The position numbers and the translations under genes are program-made. The notes below the pieces were generated by a model. The model made no database searches and had not been told where the DNA came from. It saw only the letters and a list, made by a program, of their open reading frames with translations. From Flagellimonas okinawensis (GTDB lineage Bacteria > Bacteroidota > Bacteroidia > Flavobacteriales > Flavobacteriaceae), in contig NZ_JARFVA010000006.1 of NCBI RefSeq assembly GCF_029194005.1, positions 173,501 through 237,500 on the forward strand: 64,000 nucleotides of DNA. Reading direction: 5' to 3'. Each line of letters begins with the position of its first letter. Positions within the stretch are counted from its first letter, which is position 1. Positions 57,236 through 64,000 of the stretch are shown piece by piece.

Positions 57236-57766
57236 ATGAAAAAGATAATCCCCATCCTACTTATTGCCTCCATGTTATTTTACATATCATCCTGTGAAAA
57301 GGACGATATCTGTATTGACGGGGACACACCCCTATTGGTCATCGGTTTTTATGATAATGAGGATACTACCGCTTTTAAAACGGTATCCTCTATCCGCGTG
57401 ATCAACATGGATATTGACAGTGTGATCACCAACGATTCCTATTTAGGAGCTTTCGGTGACAGGTCCAATATCACGGATTCGATTTTGGTCCCGCTAAGAA
57501 GCAATGCCACAACGACCATGTATCAAATTATTTCTGATTCGGCGGATGATAGTGAAACGGAACTGGAAACTGGAAATATAGATACCCTGACCATTTCGTA
57601 TGATTTGGGAGAGGCTTTTATATCCAGGGCCTGCGGATTCGTTACCAACTACAACAACATTTCGATCTCGGTAACAGAGGGCGGAGAAAACTGGATTCAA
57701 GATATTAGCGTTGTTCAACCCAACGTAGAAAACACCGATAACATCCATGTCAAAATATTTCATTAG
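57236..57766 (+). CDS. DUF6452 family lipoprotein
   Basis: The 176-residue protein has a lipoprotein signal (LFYISSC, Cys20), then EKDDICIDGDTPLLVIGFYDNEDTT. Acidic, beta-rich sequence fills the rest, with RACGFVTNYNNISI near the end. It is typical of DUF6452, a Bacteroidota family of unknown function, which is regularly followed by a DUF6048 gene, as here (20-bp overlap). The two proteins probably work together in the envelope. Confidence 0.85.
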   Translation: MKKIIPILLIASMLFYISSCEKDDICIDGDTPLLVIGFYDNEDTTAFKTVSSIRVINMDIDSVITNDSYLGAFGDRSNITDSILVPLRSNATTTMYQIISDSADDSETELETGNIDTLTISYDLGEAFISRACGFVTNYNNISISVTEGGENWIQDISVVQPNVENTDNIHVKIFH

Positions 57767-58502
57767 TATATTTCTTTGCCTGTTGCCCATTATGGCACAA
57801 GCACAAAATGAACCGATAGACCTTTCGCAAAAGGATACGGTCGAGTACAAGGAACGTTACGGACTTCGTGTTGGGGCGGATATCAGCAAATTGGTGCTTT
57901 CTTTTGTGGATGAGGATTACACCGGGCTCGAATTGGTCGGGGACTTTCGCCTTACCCACAAGTTGTATCTCGCGGCCGAGATCGGCAACGAAACCAAACG
58001 GCAGGATGAGAACCTGAACAATACGTTATTGTACGATTACGAAACTTCTGGAAGTTATATAAAGGCCGGAGTGGACATGAACACCTATGAGAACTGGTAT
58101 GGCATGAACAATGCGATAACCATTGGCGGACGTTATGGATTTGCCACGTTCAACCAGACCCTGAACGACTATAGCCTTTATGAGACCAATCAATTTTTCA
58201 ACCCTGATTTTTTACCAGGTGAAAACCCGAATCGTGAATTTACAGGATTATCGGCTTCTTGGTTGGAGTTTGTGATCGGTGCAAAAGTGGAGTTGTTTGC
58301 AAACATCTTTGTTGGGATGAGCGCTAGACTAGGCTTTTTGATCACCAATTCAGAAAATGAAGATTTCCCGAACCTGTGGATACCTGGCTTCAATAAAGTT
58401 ACCGATGGAAGTAATTTTGGCGTGAACTACAATTATTCCATTTCATACTTTATCCCACTTTACAAAAAATCAAAAAAGAAAGAAAAAGAAAACGGCCAAT
58501 AA
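57747..58502 (+). CDS. DUF6048 family outer-membrane-type protein
   Basis: The 251-residue protein has a signal peptide ending AQAQNE (about 19). It then shows beta-barrel-like strands (GLRVGADISKLVLSF, KLYLAAEIGNETKRQ, AITIGGRYGFATFNQTL, FVGMSARLGFLITN), consistent with DUF6048. The C-terminus is lysine-rich. It overlaps the DUF6452 gene by 20 bp; a VOC gene starts 1 bp after its stop. Confidence 0.85.
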   Translation: MSKYFISIFLCLLPIMAQAQNEPIDLSQKDTVEYKERYGLRVGADISKLVLSFVDEDYTGLELVGDFRLTHKLYLAAEIGNETKRQDENLNNTLLYDYETSGSYIKAGVDMNTYENWYGMNNAITIGGRYGFATFNQTLNDYSLYETNQFFNPDFLPGENPNREFTGLSASWLEFVIGAKVELFANIFVGMSARLGFLITNSENEDFPNLWIPGFNKVTDGSNFGVNYNYSISYFIPLYKKSKKKEKENGQ

Positions 58503-58503
58503 G

Positions 58504-58839
58504 ATGAACGCTCCCATTGACTATATCGAATTTAAGGCCACGAACCTTGAAAAGACAAAACGGTTTTACGGTCAAACATTTGGATGGACCTTCACCGATT
58601 ACGGCCCGAGTTACACCTCATTTTCTGAAAGTGGTGTTGCAGGTGGTTTTGAATTGAGCCCAGAGCCCATTGTCAATGGAACATTGATAGTACTTTATTA
58701 CAGTGATCTGGTTGGAATAAGGGAAAAAGTTATCGCCGCGGGAGGAGAGATCAGTAAGGAAATTTTTGAGTTTCCCGGTGGAAAAAGGTTCCATTTCACC
58801 GATCCGTCCGGTAACGAACTTGCTATTTGGTCGGAATAA
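58504..58839 (+). CDS. VOC (glyoxalase/bleomycin-resistance) family protein
   Basis: The 111-residue single-module VOC protein starts DYIEFKATNLEKTKRFYGQTFGWTF and ends KRFHFTDPSGNELAIWSE. Both are hallmark strands of the fold. It dimerises to form a metal or ligand pocket; the substrate is unknown. It is the last gene of the rlmD unit, followed by a terminator. Confidence 0.88.
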   Translation: MNAPIDYIEFKATNLEKTKRFYGQTFGWTFTDYGPSYTSFSESGVAGGFELSPEPIVNGTLIVLYYSDLVGIREKVIAAGGEISKEIFEFPGGKRFHFTDPSGNELAIWSE

Positions 58840-58840
58840 T

Positions 58841-58865
58841 AAAAGGAGCCACAGGGACTCCTTTT
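58841..58865 (+). terminator. Terminator after the VOC gene
   Basis: An 8-bp stem (AAAAGGAG, 58841-58848, with CTCCTTTT, 58858-58865) ends in T. It immediately follows the VOC stop codon. Confidence 0.6.
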
Positions 58866-58983
58866 ATAAAATTTGGTTGAGTTAGTTAGTCGTGTTTTAA
58901 ACACACACCAAATCTAAACAATTCTTTTAGCTTGAACCAAACCCTTTCAAGGACAAAGTCACACTTTTTTGTTGCATATACAA

Positions 58984-60147
58984 CTAAGTTGTTTCTTCCT
59001 TATTGAACTTTTTGCTTCCTTCATAAATATCGTACTTGACCAATCTGGCCTCCAACTTACCGTTAAAGGTCTTTATTTTTTTTGATGTCTTTAGCCCAAC
59101 GTGCTTTAGAGCTTCGAGATTGGAGGTAATCAACCAAGCCTCCGTTCCCTGATAAACCTGTTTTAGGGTATCCCCTATCTTTCCATAGAAAATCTCCATC
59201 TCAATCGGTAATCGTTCCCCGTAGGGTGGATTGAACAACATGTGTAACTTGCCCTCCACCGGTTTATCCACTCTAAAGAAATCCTTTCGCTCCACGGTTA
59301 TATAATCGGAAAGGTTCGCATGATCCACATTTTCTTGTGCTTTGCGAACAGCTGATGGGGCTTTGTCATATCCAATGATCTTATGATGGAATTCCCTTAC
59401 CTTTTTTAAACTGGCATCCACAATCTTATGATGCAACTCCGAATCATAGTCCTTCCAGTGCATAAATGAATAGGATTCCCGATTAATGTTCACAGGGATG
59501 TTGCATGCAATCATGGCTGCCTCTATCAAAAACGTTCCGCTACCACACATGGGGTCAAAAAAATCCGTTTGTCCGTCCCATCCGCTTTGTAGCAGGAGTC
59601 CGGCCGCCAACACTTCGTTTATTGGTGCAATATTGGTTAAAATACGATACCCTCTCTGGTGCAAGGAGTTGCCCGAACTATCCAATGATACGGTACACGT
59701 ATTGTTGTAAATATGGATATTTATCCGAATGTCGGGGTCCTGTGTCCTTACATTGGGGCGCTCTCTTACCACATCCCTAAACTTATCCACTATGGCATCC
59801 TTGGTCTTTAAAGAAACGAACATGGAATTATCGAACACCTTGGTATTGGCTATACTATCAATGGCAAAGGTTTTGCTTACATCAAATATTTCCGTCCAAT
59901 CTATTTCGTAAACATGCCTATAAAGGTCCTTCTCGTTGAATACCCGAAAAGTCTTGATCGGCTTAAATACCCTCAATGCCGTCCTTAAGCATAGATTGGC
60001 CTTGTACATAAAACCGGTGTCCCCTTCAAAACTTACGTTACGCACACCTTCTTCCACATGCCCTGCACCCAGATTACGGAGTTCCTTGGCCAAAATAGGT
60101 TCGAATCCGTAAAGGGTCTTGGCCATCATCTTAAAATTCCCTGCCAT
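58984..60147 (-). CDS. THUMP-type RNA methyltransferase (RlmL/Trm14-like)
   Basis: The 387-residue protein has an N-terminal THUMP-like RNA-binding domain (about 1-150: MAKTLYGFEPILAKELRNLGA) and a C-terminal SAM-dependent methyltransferase domain (about 160-387) with DPMCGSGTFLIEAA and the catalytic FNPPYGERL motif. The family methylates guanines of rRNA (like RlmL m2G2445) or tRNA. The ATG at 60147 is preferred because an upstream GTG start (60168) falls inside the -7 box. Confidence 0.87.
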   Translation of the reverse strand: MAGNFKMMAKTLYGFEPILAKELRNLGAGHVEEGVRNVSFEGDTGFMYKANLCLRTALRVFKPIKTFRVFNEKDLYRHVYEIDWTEIFDVSKTFAIDSIANTKVFDNSMFVSLKTKDAIVDKFRDVVRERPNVRTQDPDIRINIHIYNNTCTVSLDSSGNSLHQRGYRILTNIAPINEVLAAGLLLQSGWDGQTDFFDPMCGSGTFLIEAAMIACNIPVNINRESYSFMHWKDYDSELHHKIVDASLKKVREFHHKIIGYDKAPSAVRKAQENVDHANLSDYITVERKDFFRVDKPVEGKLHMLFNPPYGERLPIEMEIFYGKIGDTLKQVYQGTEAWLITSNLEALKHVGLKTSKKIKTFNGKLEARLVKYDIYEGSKKFNKEETT

Positions 60148-60167
60148 ATAATCATAAAAACTTTCCA

Positions 60168-60186
60168 CAAAAATAGGTTATTTTTG
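60168..60186. promoter_or_regulatory. Palindromic divergent -7 boxes between methyltransferase and ZIP genes
   Basis: CAAAAATA (60168-60175), GGT and TATTTTTG (60179-60186) form a perfect 8-bp inverted repeat. Read on each strand, both halves are TATTTTTG, an exact TAnnTTTG -7 box. Predicted leaders are about 17 bases for the methyltransferase and 14 for the ZIP gene. No -33 TTG is found for either. Confidence 0.5.
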
Positions 60187-60203
60187 CTCCTTTAATTCCG
60201 CCT

Positions 60204-60890
60204 ATGGATTTTCCTTCCGTTGTTATTTATATCATTCCGATTATTGCCGTATGGACAGGGTTTGGCTTTGTTTGGTTTACCAAACCAAAGAACAACGACA
60301 ATATAAAACTGCTCTTGGCCTTCAGTGGCGCATTCTTGTTGTCCTTGACCTTCTTTGAGCTCCTCCCAGATGTCTACAACGGTCATGAACCTAAAACCGT
60401 AGCGCTTTATATTTTGGGCGGGATATTGTTACAGGTATTCTTGGAGTTTTTCTCCAAGGGCGCAGAACATGGGCATATGCATGTACATTTACAGGAAAAC
60501 AAATTCCCTACCCTATTATTTCTAAGTTTATGCATCCACGCATTGGTAGAGGGCGTTCCAATTCATGGTAATGATTCCATACTTTACGGAATTATCATAC
60601 ATAAGATCCCTATTGCCATCATTCTGAGTATATTTTTGATCAATTCCAAGATGAAGCTTGCCACTACCCTATTGTTTATTGGTGCTTTTTCCTTGATGAC
60701 ACCATTGGGCAGCTACATATCCACATCTTCATGGATGAACGATCATGGACATTTACTGACCTCCTTGGCCATTGGTGTTTTTTTCCACATCTCCACTATA
60801 ATTTTATTTGAAAGTGCACAAGGACACGCTTTTAACTTAAGGAAACTGGTAGTTATCATTCTTGGAATAGGGGTTGCCTATTTGGTTTGA
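60204..60890 (+). CDS. ZIP family metal transporter
   Basis: The 228-residue protein has about seven helices. LLLAFSGAFLLSLTFFELLPDVYNGHEP begins the conserved core. The cytoplasmic loop has a short histidine-rich stretch EHGHMHVHLQE. Helices containing LCIHALVEGVPIHG and IIIHKIPIAIILSIF carry the metal-binding residues of ZIP helices 4 and 5. The protein probably imports zinc or another divalent metal across the inner membrane. It is divergent from the methyltransferase gene. Confidence 0.9.
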   Translation: MDFPSVVIYIIPIIAVWTGFGFVWFTKPKNNDNIKLLLAFSGAFLLSLTFFELLPDVYNGHEPKTVALYILGGILLQVFLEFFSKGAEHGHMHVHLQENKFPTLLFLSLCIHALVEGVPIHGNDSILYGIIIHKIPIAIILSIFLINSKMKLATTLLFIGAFSLMTPLGSYISTSSWMNDHGHLLTSLAIGVFFHISTIILFESAQGHAFNLRKLVVIILGIGVAYLV

Positions 60891-61036
60891 TGGTCACATC
60901 CGGTAATAACTTGGAACAAGAATATATTCAGTAAGCTAATTGACAGTGTTTTAACGATTTTTCTTACTTTTTTCCCTGTTTCATAGGTGATTTTTTGTGG
61001 AAATCCAATAGATTTAGGTACAAACAAAATACCAGA

Positions 61037-63238
61037 ATGAAATTACCTAAACTAACCATTGTTGCTTTAACAAGCCTTATTGTTTTATTTTCTTGCTCAT
61101 CGGATTCCGAAAATCCAGTCCCGGAACCTGAACCGGATGTGGTTGCTCCCGAAGTCGACTTTACCATACCGGGAAGCACAGGCGGCACAACATCCCAGCC
61201 ACCCGTTTTCAGTAATCAGATCGTGGTGGATATCGATGCTACGGATGCAGGTGGAGTGGCTAAAGTGGAAGCCTTTTTGAACAATGAAAAAGTGGGCGAG
61301 GACACAACGGCACCCTATCAAATCACCATTGATATTTCCAACTACGCTTCCAAAAACAACCTAACTGGAAAATTTACGGATTACACCCTTAAAATCACCG
61401 TTACCGATACTTCGGGCAATGAATCCTCTAAGGAGGAGATCATTCATATAGACAACGAATTGCCTGCGATTACCGAGGTTTCTCTAACCGAGGGTCAAGC
61501 CATTGCAGGAGATTCCAATTCAATCACTTTCAGCGTAAGTGATAACGAAGGCCTGTCCGTCATAAAAACATTTTTAAACAACACCCTTTTGGAAGAAATT
61601 ACAGAAGAGGTTTATGAGGTGAACATTAATACATTGGGGTTGACCGATGGCGAAAATACATTCCGTATAGAGGCCATAGATCTGGCCGATAATACGGCCA
61701 CATACGAAGTGGTTTTTATTTCGGACAACACAGGGCCAGAAATTAATCTCAATACGGAATTGAATAAGGTCTATGACCCCATTTCGATTACTTCCGATAT
61801 AAGCGATTCCTATTCAACTGTCCAATCCGTTGAGTTTTTGATAGGAGAACAGAGTTTGGCCTTGTTTGAGAATGGTGCAACCCCAACATATGATTTTATT
61901 CCCGATAACTTTACAGTGGGAGCCAATATCTTGAGAATAGTCGCCATGGATGAGCTTTCCAATATATCCACATTTGAAACACCCTTCGATATTGAAAGAA
62001 AACTGATAACCATTAACATACCAGAAGATAGGATACACCCTGCTATTGTCACACCTATTGTTTTCATTTCCAAAATGGATGGCACACTTGTTACCTATAA
62101 GGAAATGTCAAGAGATGATAGGCAAATTGTTTTGAGCTCCCCAGAAGAGTTTACGAATACAGATGAATTTATGCTAACATTTTATCTGCAGGATAATGGA
62201 GGTATGACAGGTATATCGACCCATCAAAATTTAACACGAAACAACCCGGGGGTCATCAACTTACCAGAACCGAAAAGGTTTAATGCTGGAAACTCATACG
62301 AATATCCAGCGATAAATTTCAATGCTGGGGATTACACAATAGGCAAAGGTGGGGCATATCTTCTTTCAACTGCAAATTACGATTCTTCGCTAATTACTGC
62401 AGAAGGCTATATTAGCCTGGCAGCCTCTTCAATAGGAGACCAAACCAAAGATTTTGACTCGTTTTACTTTTACCAAACATACCAGTCCAATGTTCCTGAA
62501 GGATATTCTTACCTCATAGTAGACAGACCTATCGATAGTAATTTTGTACTTGACAAGAATGATTTCATTACAGATGGTGTGGAAACAAGAAATCTTGTTG
62601 TTGAAGCACCAGGATCATTAGTTGACCAATATTCCAATTTGATCATCAACGGATTTAAATCCCAACAAGATGCTGATAACAAACTTTTTCATCAAATATA
62701 CCATTCAACATTTATCGGTGGGACCGGTATTGCCAATAACTATCAATTGAACACAAGTTTTTATAGTTATAACCATCATTTACTTTTTGGAAAGTATTAT
62801 ACACAACGTAAAGGGCTGCCTTTGGCAAATTATACAATACCTAATTTGACCCTAAATTATTCCAACAACAATAGCATTGTCGAAGTAAGCATTCAAGGCG
62901 ATGAACATATTTTGGGACGCATGCAATGTATTGATTTTGACAATTTAAATTACGACTGGTACATTACATTTAATAGTAAAACATCTACCAATGTGGTAAT
63001 CCCAGAATTACCTGAGGTCATCAATCATTTTGTAAAAGAAGCTCAACAATCCAACAGCATAAAGGTAGAATCAGTCGAACTACTATCCTACGAATCTATT
63101 TTAACCTATGAGGATTATATAAATCAAGTAGTAAAAGATCAAAAAAATGTACTGGATGTCACAGATTGGTACCAATTGATTTTTGCCTCGAGAACTGGCA
63201 ACTTCAATAGTCCGAACAGGGAATTCATCTTTCAATAA
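61037..63238 (+). CDS. Ig-like-domain lipoprotein (first of a tandem pair)
   Basis: The 733-residue protein has a lipoprotein signal (LIVLFSC, Cys20) and a Glu/Pro linker (SSDSENPVPEPEPD). Three Ig-like modules (about 36-145, 150-232 and 235-320) resemble bacterial Ig domains, with DTSGNESSKEEIIHID, DLADNTATYEVVFISDN and DELSNIS-type ends. The last 410 residues have no recognised domain and are coded by noticeably more AT-rich DNA. The ATG at 61037 is chosen because it starts the signal; an earlier in-frame start would bury it. Probably surface-exposed. Confidence 0.85.
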   Translation: MKLPKLTIVALTSLIVLFSCSSDSENPVPEPEPDVVAPEVDFTIPGSTGGTTSQPPVFSNQIVVDIDATDAGGVAKVEAFLNNEKVGEDTTAPYQITIDISNYASKNNLTGKFTDYTLKITVTDTSGNESSKEEIIHIDNELPAITEVSLTEGQAIAGDSNSITFSVSDNEGLSVIKTFLNNTLLEEITEEVYEVNINTLGLTDGENTFRIEAIDLADNTATYEVVFISDNTGPEINLNTELNKVYDPISITSDISDSYSTVQSVEFLIGEQSLALFENGATPTYDFIPDNFTVGANILRIVAMDELSNISTFETPFDIERKLITINIPEDRIHPAIVTPIVFISKMDGTLVTYKEMSRDDRQIVLSSPEEFTNTDEFMLTFYLQDNGGMTGISTHQNLTRNNPGVINLPEPKRFNAGNSYEYPAINFNAGDYTIGKGGAYLLSTANYDSSLITAEGYISLAASSIGDQTKDFDSFYFYQTYQSNVPEGYSYLIVDRPIDSNFVLDKNDFITDGVETRNLVVEAPGSLVDQYSNLIINGFKSQQDADNKLFHQIYHSTFIGGTGIANNYQLNTSFYSYNHHLLFGKYYTQRKGLPLANYTIPNLTLNYSNNNSIVEVSIQGDEHILGRMQCIDFDNLNYDWYITFNSKTSTNVVIPELPEVINHFVKEAQQSNSIKVESVELLSYESILTYEDYINQVVKDQKNVLDVTDWYQLIFASRTGNFNSPNREFIFQ
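61106..61475 (+). repeat. Direct repeat, copy 1 (linker and first Ig module)
   Basis: About 370 bp that recur at 63415-63784 with a constant offset of 2309 bp and no gap. I counted about 17 mismatches by eye. The copies encode the linker and first Ig module of two neighbouring lipoproteins; the DNA on either side is much less alike. Confidence 0.9.
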
Positions 63239-63308
63239 TATCCTGTTAGCCTTTCAATAATTTGTAATTATTAGCTATAAAGTAGAAACAAAATATCAAC
63301 CATTCAAA

Positions 63309-64000
63309 TATGCAATTGAGATTTAATCAAAATATTTTCGTGATCATTCAAACTAAACATGCATTTAAACTACTATTAAGTGCTTTCTTCATTTTTTTAT
63401 CATGCTCTTCAGACTCCGAAAATCCAGTCCCGGAACCGGAACCGGATGTGGTTGCTCCCGAAGTCGACTTTACCATACCGGGAAGCACTATCGGAACAAC
63501 AACCCAGCCCCTTGTTTTCAGTAATCAGATCGTGGTGGATATCGATGCTACGGATGCAGGTGGAGTGGCCAAAGTGGAAGCCTTCTTGAACAATGAAAAA
63601 GTGGGCGAGGACACAATGGCTCCCTATCAAATCACCATTGATATTTCCAACTACGCTTCCAAAAACAACCTAACCGGAAAATTTACGGATTACACCCTTA
63701 AAATCACCGTTACCGATACTTCGGGCAATGAAACCTCTAAAGAGGAGATCATTCATATAGACAACGAATTGCCTGCAATTACCGAGGTCTCCTTGACCAA
63801 TGGTCAGGTTATAGGTGGGGACACTAACGCAGTCACCTTTAATGTCAGTGATAACGAGGGACTCACCTCTGTTAAAACCTATATCAATGATTTGCTGCTA
63901 CAAGAGATAACTGAAGAAGAATACGAAATCAACCTGAATACCTTGGATTTGACAGATGGCGAAAATATATTAAAGATTGAAGCCGTGGATCTTGCCAACA
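63309..64000 (+). CDS. Ig-like-domain lipoprotein, second copy (cut by the right edge)
   Basis: The first 230 codons are present and the frame is open at the edge. A start ATG at 63309 gives a long N-region and a signal LLLSAFFIFLSC (lipid Cys near residue 32). The following SSDSENPVPEPEPD linker and first Ig module are almost identical to the gene upstream. The second Ig module (from about residue 158) is related but clearly diverged. A GTG at 63339 could be an alternative start, giving a more usual signal length. Confidence 0.85.
63415..63784 (+). repeat. Direct repeat, copy 2
   Basis: Second copy of the 370-bp block at 61106-61475, roughly 95 percent identical by hand comparison. A cluster of eight substitutions lies near 63489-63513; the rest differ mainly at silent positions. 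Confidence 0.9.

Noticed and set aside
60148..60168. Longer start (GTG at 60168) for the THUMP-type methyltransferase
   Set aside because: The GTG lies within the predicted -7 box, so it would be upstream of the transcription start; the ATG at 60147 fits the domain start.

Overview
The window is chromosomal DNA of a marine-type member of the Flavobacteriaceae (Bacteroidota), most like Muricauda/Allomuricauda relatives. This rests on TAnnTTTG-type -7 boxes, little sign of Shine-Dalgarno sites, a TonB-dependent receptor, Bacteroidota-restricted families (DUF6090, DUF6452, DUF6048, DUF922), a bacillithiol enzyme (BshC) and many short lipoprotein signals. The genus is an inference from protein style; no rRNA is present. 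Genes are packed tightly on both strands, and no gap exceeds 300 bases. I see no tRNA, rRNA, insertion sequence, prophage or CRISPR array.

Layout. 1-5020: M48 metalloprotease lipoprotein (cut by the left edge), GH31 alpha-glucosidase and GlgB. 5181-8642: collagen-like lipoprotein, two MsrB repair enzymes, dihydrolipoyl dehydrogenase and a small membrane protein. 8634-12761: AroQ, a beta-barrel protein, XerD, an outer-membrane-type protein and NDH-2. 12854-18230: exported M20 amidohydrolase, an ECF sigma factor with a membrane partner, acyltransferase, CoA-type Nudix hydrolase, cyclophilin lipoprotein and DoxX protein. 18236-22050: TonB-dependent receptor and porin-like protein. 22247-29785: TRIC channel and RDD protein divergent from a six-gene SpoIIM / membrane / DUF4129 / DUF4350 / MoxR / DUF58 run. 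29778-38687: YfiM-like protein, nitronate monooxygenase, MnmA, four-domain fasciclin lipoprotein, YidC, PyrG and DUF3820. 38731-41723: two exported TIM-barrel isomerases, a small ABM-like protein and a DUF6090 protein. 41748-46354: overlapping operon guaA - LysM/periplasmic-binding fusion - OsmC - DUF922. 46561-55556: beta-phosphoglucomutase, BshC, M14 peptidase, a CarboxypepD-like protein, Tat-exported LD-carboxypeptidase and ornithine aminotransferase. 55792-60890: RlmD, DUF6452, DUF6048, VOC protein, THUMP-type methyltransferase and ZIP transporter. 61037-64000: two tandem Ig-like lipoproteins, the second cut by the right edge.

Most of the window is conserved housekeeping. The most unusual parts are the MoxR/DUF58 membrane cluster, a four-cysteine insertion in ornithine aminotransferase, the LysM x5/periplasmic-binding fusion behind guaA, a pair of lipoprotein genes sharing a nearly identical 370-bp block, a perfect palindrome made of two opposed -7 boxes, and several -7 boxes so close to ATG that the mRNAs may be almost leaderless. 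I did not find a convincing new defence or mobile system.
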